A stretch of DNA of 64,000 nt, taken from DASYPQ01 sp036006425. GTDB lineage: Bacteria; Planctomycetota; UBA1135; GCA-002686595. Numbering within the stretch: the stretch's first letter is position 1; every line of letters starts with the position of its first letter. The notes under the pieces were generated by a model. The model was not told the DNA's origin. It did not search any database and was given only the letters and a program-made list of their open reading frames with translations. Below, one piece after another: positions 59,936 through 64,000 of this stretch. The stretch covers positions 1-64,000 of the forward strand of contig DASYPQ010000003.1 of NCBI GenBank assembly GCA_036006425.1, read 5' to 3'. The translations under genes were made by a program, and so were the position numbers.

Positions 59936-60894
59936 GCCGTCGCCTCCGCGCGCCGCGTCCAGAGCTTCGCGCCGGCGACCGCGGCGAGGACCGCGGCCGC
60001 CTTGACGCACAGCGCGATCGGCGTGCCGAGACCGAGGAAGAGGAAGATCGTCGAGAGGGCCTGGATCGCGAGCGCGCCGCACCACGAGCCAGCGAGGCTC
60101 GTCCGCCCGCCCGCGAGCGACGTCCCGCCGATCACGACGGCGAGGATCGCGTCGAGCTCCTGGTAGAGACCGACGTGGCTCGCGTCCGCGGCGCCGACGT
60201 CGGCGGCGACGAGGAGTCCGGCTGCGCCGGCGCAAAGGCCGGAGAAGGCGTACGCGGCGAGGCGCACGCGGTCGACGCGGAGGCCGGAGAGGCGCGCGGC
60301 GCGCTCGTTGTCGCCGATCGCCTCGATGTGCAGCCCGAGCGTCGTGCCGCGCACCAGGGCGGCGGTCGCGATCGTGATCGCGAGCGCGAGGAGACCGGCG
60401 CTGGGGAATCCGGCGAACGCGCCGCGCCCGAGCTCCTCGAGGCCCTCGCTCTCGAACGCGAGGATGCCGCCGCCGGAGACGAGGACCGCGAGGCCGCGGC
60501 CCGCGGTCAAGAGCACGAGCGTCGCGACGATCGGCTGGATGCTGGCGCGCGTGACGAGCAACCCGTTCGCGAGCCCGGCGGCGAGACCCACGCCGAGTGC
60601 GATCCCTGCCGCGGCCGCCGCGCCGGATTCACCGCGGGCGACGGCGACGGCGGCGCACGACGACGCGAGCGCCATCACGGACCCGACGGACAGGTCGACG
60701 CCCCCCGTCGCGATCACCGGAGTCAGGCCGAGCGCGAGGAGCGCGAGCGGAGCGCCGCGCTGCAGGATGTCCGCGAGCGCTCCGTGCAGGCGACCGCCGT
60801 GGACGTCGAACTCGAGGAAGTGCGGCACGAACACGGCCGCGACCGCGAGCAGGAGGGCGAGCGACAGAGCGGCGGGCAGCGCTCTGGACTTCAC
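59932..60894 (-). CDS. Sugar ABC importer permease, RbsC-like (first)
   Basis: A 320-residue permease beginning GTG 60894 (GTGA overlap with the ATPase). Motifs: ATGGVDLSVGSVMALASSCAA, TRASIQPIVATLVLLTAGRGLAVLV, GDNERAARLSGLRVDRVRLAAYAFSG, and AVVIGGTSLAGGRTSLAGSWCGA. These define the same RbsC/YtfT family as the next gene. The pair parallels the heterodimeric YtfT-YjfF system for galactofuranose. That fits a GH127 arabinofuranosidase upstream, which would produce a furanose sugar. Substrate is inference. Confidence 0.85.
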   Translation of the reverse strand: MKSRALPAALSLALLLAVAAVFVPHFLEFDVHGGRLHGALADILQRGAPLALLALGLTPVIATGGVDLSVGSVMALASSCAAVAVARGESGAAAAAGIALGVGLAAGLANGLLVTRASIQPIVATLVLLTAGRGLAVLVSGGGILAFESEGLEELGRGAFAGFPSAGLLALAITIATAALVRGTTLGLHIEAIGDNERAARLSGLRVDRVRLAAYAFSGLCAGAAGLLVAADVGAADASHVGLYQELDAILAVVIGGTSLAGGRTSLAGSWCGALAIQALSTIFLFLGLGTPIALCVKAAAVLAAVAGAKLWTRRAEATA

Positions 60895-62390
60895 GTGGCG
60901 GAGTCCTCGGCGCTCGCGATCGCGCGGAGGATCGCAGCCTCCGCGAGCTCTTCGCCGGCGAGCTCGGACACGACGCGGCGACCGTGGAGCGCGAGCACGC
61001 GGTCGGAGGTCAGGAGCAGCTCCTCGATCGACGACGAGACGTACACGGTCGCCATCCCGTCCCGCGCGAGCTCCGCGACCGTCGCCTGGATCTCCGCGCG
61101 CGCGCCGACGTCGACTCCGCGCGTCGGCTCGTCGAGGAGAAGCGCCTTCGGGCGCGCGGCGAGCCAGCGTCCGAGCAGGGTCTTCTGCTGGTTGCCTCCG
61201 GAGAGCGTCCCCGCGCGTCGCTCCGGATCCGCGCAGCCGATCGCGAGGCGGTGGATCATCTCCGCCGCGAGCGCGCGCTGCCGCGCCTTCGACGCGGTGC
61301 GGAAGCGGCGCTCGCAGGCGATCGCGACGTTCTCGCGCACGGAGAGGTTCGGGAAGATCCCGTCGCTCTTGCGCTCCTCCGGCGAGAGGACGAGGCCGAG
61401 GTCGACGGCCGCGCGCACGTCGCCGGCCGGAAGAGGTGCGCCGCCGACGCGCAGGTCCCCGGACGTCCGGCGCGCGACGCCGGCGAGGAGGCGCAGGAGC
61501 TCGCTCCGGCCCGAGCCGAGGAGCCCGGCGAGACCGAGCACCTCGCCCGCGGCGACGTCGAGGTCGAACGGCGCGTCGAGTCCGTCCCCCGCGATCCCGC
61601 GCGCGCTCAGGACGTTCGGACCGGCGGGCGTGCGGTCGGCGCGAGCCGTCGCGCGGGCGTCGGGGACGCGCCCGAGCATCGCCTCGACGAGGGCGAGCCG
61701 CGTCGTGGTCGCGCGGTCGAACGTCCCGACCCTCCGGCCGTTCTTGAGCACGGTGATCCGGTCGGCGACGGCGAAGATCTCGTCGAGGCGGTGCCCGACG
61801 AAGAGCGCCGCGAGCCCACGCGCCGCGACGTCGCGCACGCAGCGGAGGACGAGGTCGGCCTCGCGCCGGTCGAGGCTCGCCGTCGGCTCGTCGAGGACGA
61901 GGACGCGCGCTTCGAGGTCCAGGGCGCGCGCGATCGCGACGAGCTGCTGCACGGCCGGGGAGAAGGTCCCGAGCGGCCGCTCGACGGGGAGGTCGAGGCC
62001 GACGCGCGCGAGCGCCGCGCGCGCGCGCGCGTGCGACGCCGTGCGGTCGATGCCGAGGAGACGGCGCGGCTCGCGGCCGAGCAAGAGATTCGCTGCGACG
62101 GACATCTCCGGGATGCACGTGAGCTCCTGGTGGATCGCCGCGACGCCGGCCGCGAGCGCCGCGCGCGGATCGGCGAAGCGCACCGGCGCGCCGTCGAGCA
62201 GGATCGCGCCCGCGTCGAGCGGATGCACGCCGGTCAGGATCCGGATCAGCGTGCTCTTGCCCGCCCCGTTCTCGCCGACGAGCGCGTGGACCTCGCCGGC
62301 GCGAACGGCCAGATCGACTCCGTCGAGCGCGACGACGCCCGGGAAACGCATCTCGACGCCGGCGAGCGCGACGAGAGGCGGGGAGCTCAC
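60891..62390 (-). CDS. Sugar ABC importer ATPase, RbsA-like double-cassette
   Basis: A 499-residue protein with two ATPase cassettes. The first has GENGAGKSTLIRILTG, FSPAVQQLVAIARAL (signature region SPAVQQ) and VLVLDEPTASLDRREA. The second has GLLGSGRSELLRLL in place of a canonical Walker A, LSGGNQQKTLLGRWLA as signature, and KALLLDEPTRGVDVGAR. This asymmetry is typical of RbsA/MglA-type ATPases. It starts GTG 62390, four bases inside the GH127 gene end (GTGA), and is coupled to the first permease (GTGA). Energises uptake of a monosaccharide. Confidence 0.9.
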   Translation of the reverse strand: MSSPPLVALAGVEMRFPGVVALDGVDLAVRAGEVHALVGENGAGKSTLIRILTGVHPLDAGAILLDGAPVRFADPRAALAAGVAAIHQELTCIPEMSVAANLLLGREPRRLLGIDRTASHARARAALARVGLDLPVERPLGTFSPAVQQLVAIARALDLEARVLVLDEPTASLDRREADLVLRCVRDVAARGLAALFVGHRLDEIFAVADRITVLKNGRRVGTFDRATTTRLALVEAMLGRVPDARATARADRTPAGPNVLSARGIAGDGLDAPFDLDVAAGEVLGLAGLLGSGRSELLRLLAGVARRTSGDLRVGGAPLPAGDVRAAVDLGLVLSPEERKSDGIFPNLSVRENVAIACERRFRTASKARQRALAAEMIHRLAIGCADPERRAGTLSGGNQQKTLLGRWLAARPKALLLDEPTRGVDVGARAEIQATVAELARDGMATVYVSSSIEELLLTSDRVLALHGRRVVSELAGEELAEAAILRAIASAEDSAT

Positions 62391-64000
62391 TCGATCTGCC
62401 ACTCGAGAACGCCGGCGGAGAAGTCCTTCGCAAGCTGGAGGTCGAGCCTCACGCCGCTGACCTCGACGCGCATGAACTCCGTCTTGTTGTCGACGTCCCT
62501 CTCGAGGCCGACGTTCCCGGCCACCCTCCACCTGCCCTCGACGAGCAGCGCCAGCTGAGCCGACTGCGGCACACGGCAGCGCCCTCGGCCGGTGTCGTCG
62601 AACCACCGAACCCGACTCGACGAAATCGAGCGCGCCTGGTCGAACCGCATCTCGATCCATTCCTCCGTGCCGCGGTGGTCCCAAAACGTCATCCGCGGGA
62701 CGGAGTCGTCCGTGGTGGATTGCGGTACTCTTCCGTCGACCAGCGCGAGCAGCGTGTCGCTGTGCCAGCAGTGCGATGCGGAGAGGTGCACGCCGTCGTG
62801 CTCGAGCGTCGCTCCGACCCCGGGATACTCCGCAAGGCTGGCGGATTCGGGTATCCAGACGACCATCTCGTTCTTGCCACGGTTCGCCCAGAGGCAGTAC
62901 GGGATCGCGATGAGATCACAAGGTGCGGTGGCGCGCCGGATCGGGTAGCCCGCCTGCAGGGCTTCTCCTCGAGCGCGGATGGCCGTCGCCGCAGACAGGA
63001 ACGTTGGCTCGAAGCCCGGTTCGAGCTCCGCCTTCGGGGGCAGGACCAGGTTGCGCGCGTGGCCACCATTGTCCGCTGCCTCGAACGCGTAGACGATCGG
63101 CCCTCGCGCGAGCGCGACGCGGCCGCGATCGGCATCGACCGCCCGATCCGCGTGGACACGACGCGGCGGCATCTGAAGATCCAGCACGAGGAAATCGCCG
63201 AGCCTCCAGGGGCGGTCTATGACGTAGTCGCCACTCTTCTCGACGGGATCGGGAATCGGGGGGTCGCGTGGCAACACGGCTCCCCAGCTCTCGCACCACT
63301 TGGGAATCCGCAAGTGCAAGGCGAACTGCACCGGTTCCTCCGGATCGACGCGGATCCGGATGTGCCCCGAGCGCGGGTAGTCCGTCTCCTGCGTGATCCG
63401 TACTTTCTTGCCGCTGATCTCGACGTCTGCCGTGCTGGCGGCGTAGAGAATCACGTAGAGATCGCTTCCTGACGTCGCGTAGACCCGTTCCCCCATCGCC
63501 GGGAGGAACCGGACGACGTTCGTCGGACAGCACGAGCAGTCGAACCACGGCACGCGCTCGTGGCTGCCGTCGCTCGCGAGCGGGTTGTCGTAGAAGAACC
63601 GGTCGCCGGACAGGGAAACGCCCGCGGGCACGTTGTTGTAGACCTCGCGCTCGAGCACGTCCGCGTACTTCGTGTCGCGCGTCGCGAGGAACATGCGGTG
63701 GTTCCACAGCGCCATCCCGATCGCCGCGCACGTCTCGCAGTAGGCCGTGTCGTTCGGCAGGTCGTAGGCCTTCGTGAACCCCTCGTTCGACGCGGAGCTC
63801 CCGATCCCGCCGGTCGCGTACATCTTCTTCCCGACGAGGTCGTCCCAGATCCGCGTCAGCGGCGCGAGCAGCGTCGCGTCCCCCGTCGCGGCGGCGACGT
63901 CGGCCATCCCGCAGTAGAGGTACATCGCCCGCACGGCGTGGCCGACCACTTCCGACTGCTCGCGCACGGGCGCGTGGTCCTGCGCGTGCTCGCCGAAGAG
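62387..64000 (-). CDS. GH127-type beta-L-arabinofuranosidase (5' end outside window)
   Basis: The reading frame continues past base 64000, so the N-terminus is missing; 537 residues are visible. Motifs of GH127: GEHAQDHAPVREQSEVVGHA, YATGGIGSSASNEGFTKAYD, the zinc-ligand region AYCETCAAIGMALWNHRM (Glu and Cys of ETC), and CSCCPTNVVRFLP containing the vicinal cysteines, one the nucleophile. A C-terminal extra domain (from about VDGRVPQSTTDDSVPRMTF, with EWIEMRFDQARSISSSRVRW) resembles a galactose-binding-like beta-sandwich. It removes beta-L-arabinofuranose from plant glycoprotein- or arabinan-type glycans by family knowledge. Coupled to the sugar ATPase downstream. Confidence 0.88.
   Translation of the reverse strand, partial: LFGEHAQDHAPVREQSEVVGHAVRAMYLYCGMADVAAATGDATLLAPLTRIWDDLVGKKMYATGGIGSSASNEGFTKAYDLPNDTAYCETCAAIGMALWNHRMFLATRDTKYADVLEREVYNNVPAGVSLSGDRFFYDNPLASDGSHERVPWFDCSCCPTNVVRFLPAMGERVYATSGSDLYVILYAASTADVEISGKKVRITQETDYPRSGHIRIRVDPEEPVQFALHLRIPKWCESWGAVLPRDPPIPDPVEKSGDYVIDRPWRLGDFLVLDLQMPPRRVHADRAVDADRGRVALARGPIVYAFEAADNGGHARNLVLPPKAELEPGFEPTFLSAATAIRARGEALQAGYPIRRATAPCDLIAIPYCLWANRGKNEMVVWIPESASLAEYPGVGATLEHDGVHLSASHCWHSDTLLALVDGRVPQSTTDDSVPRMTFWDHRGTEEWIEMRFDQARSISSSRVRWFDDTGRGRCRVPQSAQLALLVEGRWRVAGNVGLERDVDNKTEFMRVEVSGVRLDLQLAKDFSAGVLEWQIE

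Overview
The window is very G+C-rich DNA with strong G/C bias at third codon positions. It is tightly packed with protein genes on both strands, and no intergenic gap reaches 300 bases. I saw no rRNA, tRNA, CRISPR array, insertion sequence or prophage. Lipoboxes, Tat and Sec signals, prepilin leaders and periplasmic enzymes point to a diderm (Gram-negative-type) bacterium. The mix of secreted glycosidases (GH20, GH172-type, GH127), a matrixin protease, FG-GAP and MORN-type repeat proteins, a carboxypeptidase-regulatory-like protein, alpha-2-macroglobulin and DUF4388 fits Planctomycetota, with Acidobacteriota or Myxococcota as alternatives. This placement is inference.

Layout. 1-6.5 kb: the 3' end of a molybdopterin oxidoreductase, a perfect 35-bp inverted repeat, a B12/radical SAM enzyme, two coupled SPFH proteins, YceI and a lipoprotein. 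6.6-12.7 kb: a membrane protein with a C-terminal helix-hairpin-helix tail coupled to a GH20 hexosaminidase, then a three-gene minor (pseudo)pilin operon. 12.7-16.3 kb: TruD, convergent with a surface-type repeat protein and a DUF1326 protein. 16.3-20.4 kb: a Tat-exported PaoABC-like aldehyde oxidoreductase operon. 20.5-24.0 kb: a PhnCDE-like importer with two permeases. 24.1-27.6 kb: an ATPase-permease-ATPase-permease ABC operon behind a palindromic, apparently leaderless promoter. 27.6-32.6 kb: DUF1579 lipoprotein, small secreted protein, EgtD, aldehyde dehydrogenase, aminotransferase. 32.6-40.1 kb: GH172-type protein, large RIFT-barrel-like secreted protein, M20 amidohydrolase, matrixin. 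40.1-48.4 kb: a ten-gene minus-strand operon. 48.4-53.0 kb: SagB-type oxidoreductase with an FG-GAP protein, a PepSY-like lipoprotein, DUF4388. 53.0-58.9 kb: a 1945-aa alpha-2-macroglobulin. 59.0-64.0 kb: sugar ABC importer genes behind a GH127 beta-L-arabinofuranosidase that runs off the window.

How genes work together. The standout is the ten-gene operon. It begins with peroxide-defence-type genes (rubrerythrin, two-cluster Fe-S protein, DUF3501). It continues with a YwqK/MORN lipoprotein, a JAMM peptidase, a MoaD-like sulfur carrier with a C-terminal GG-RR tail, a rhodanese-E1 fusion and a CysM-like synthase, and ends with a second MORN protein and an unknown secreted protein. I read it as thiocarboxylate-dependent cysteine synthesis tied to oxidative-stress defence, with the JAMM enzyme probably trimming the carrier as well as releasing product.

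Two genome-style features recur. Most operon junctions are four-base stop/start overlaps (GTGA, ATGA or TTGA). Many genes carry a -10-like TAGNCT or TATCCT hexamer only 6-10 bases before the start codon, suggesting frequent leaderless transcription.
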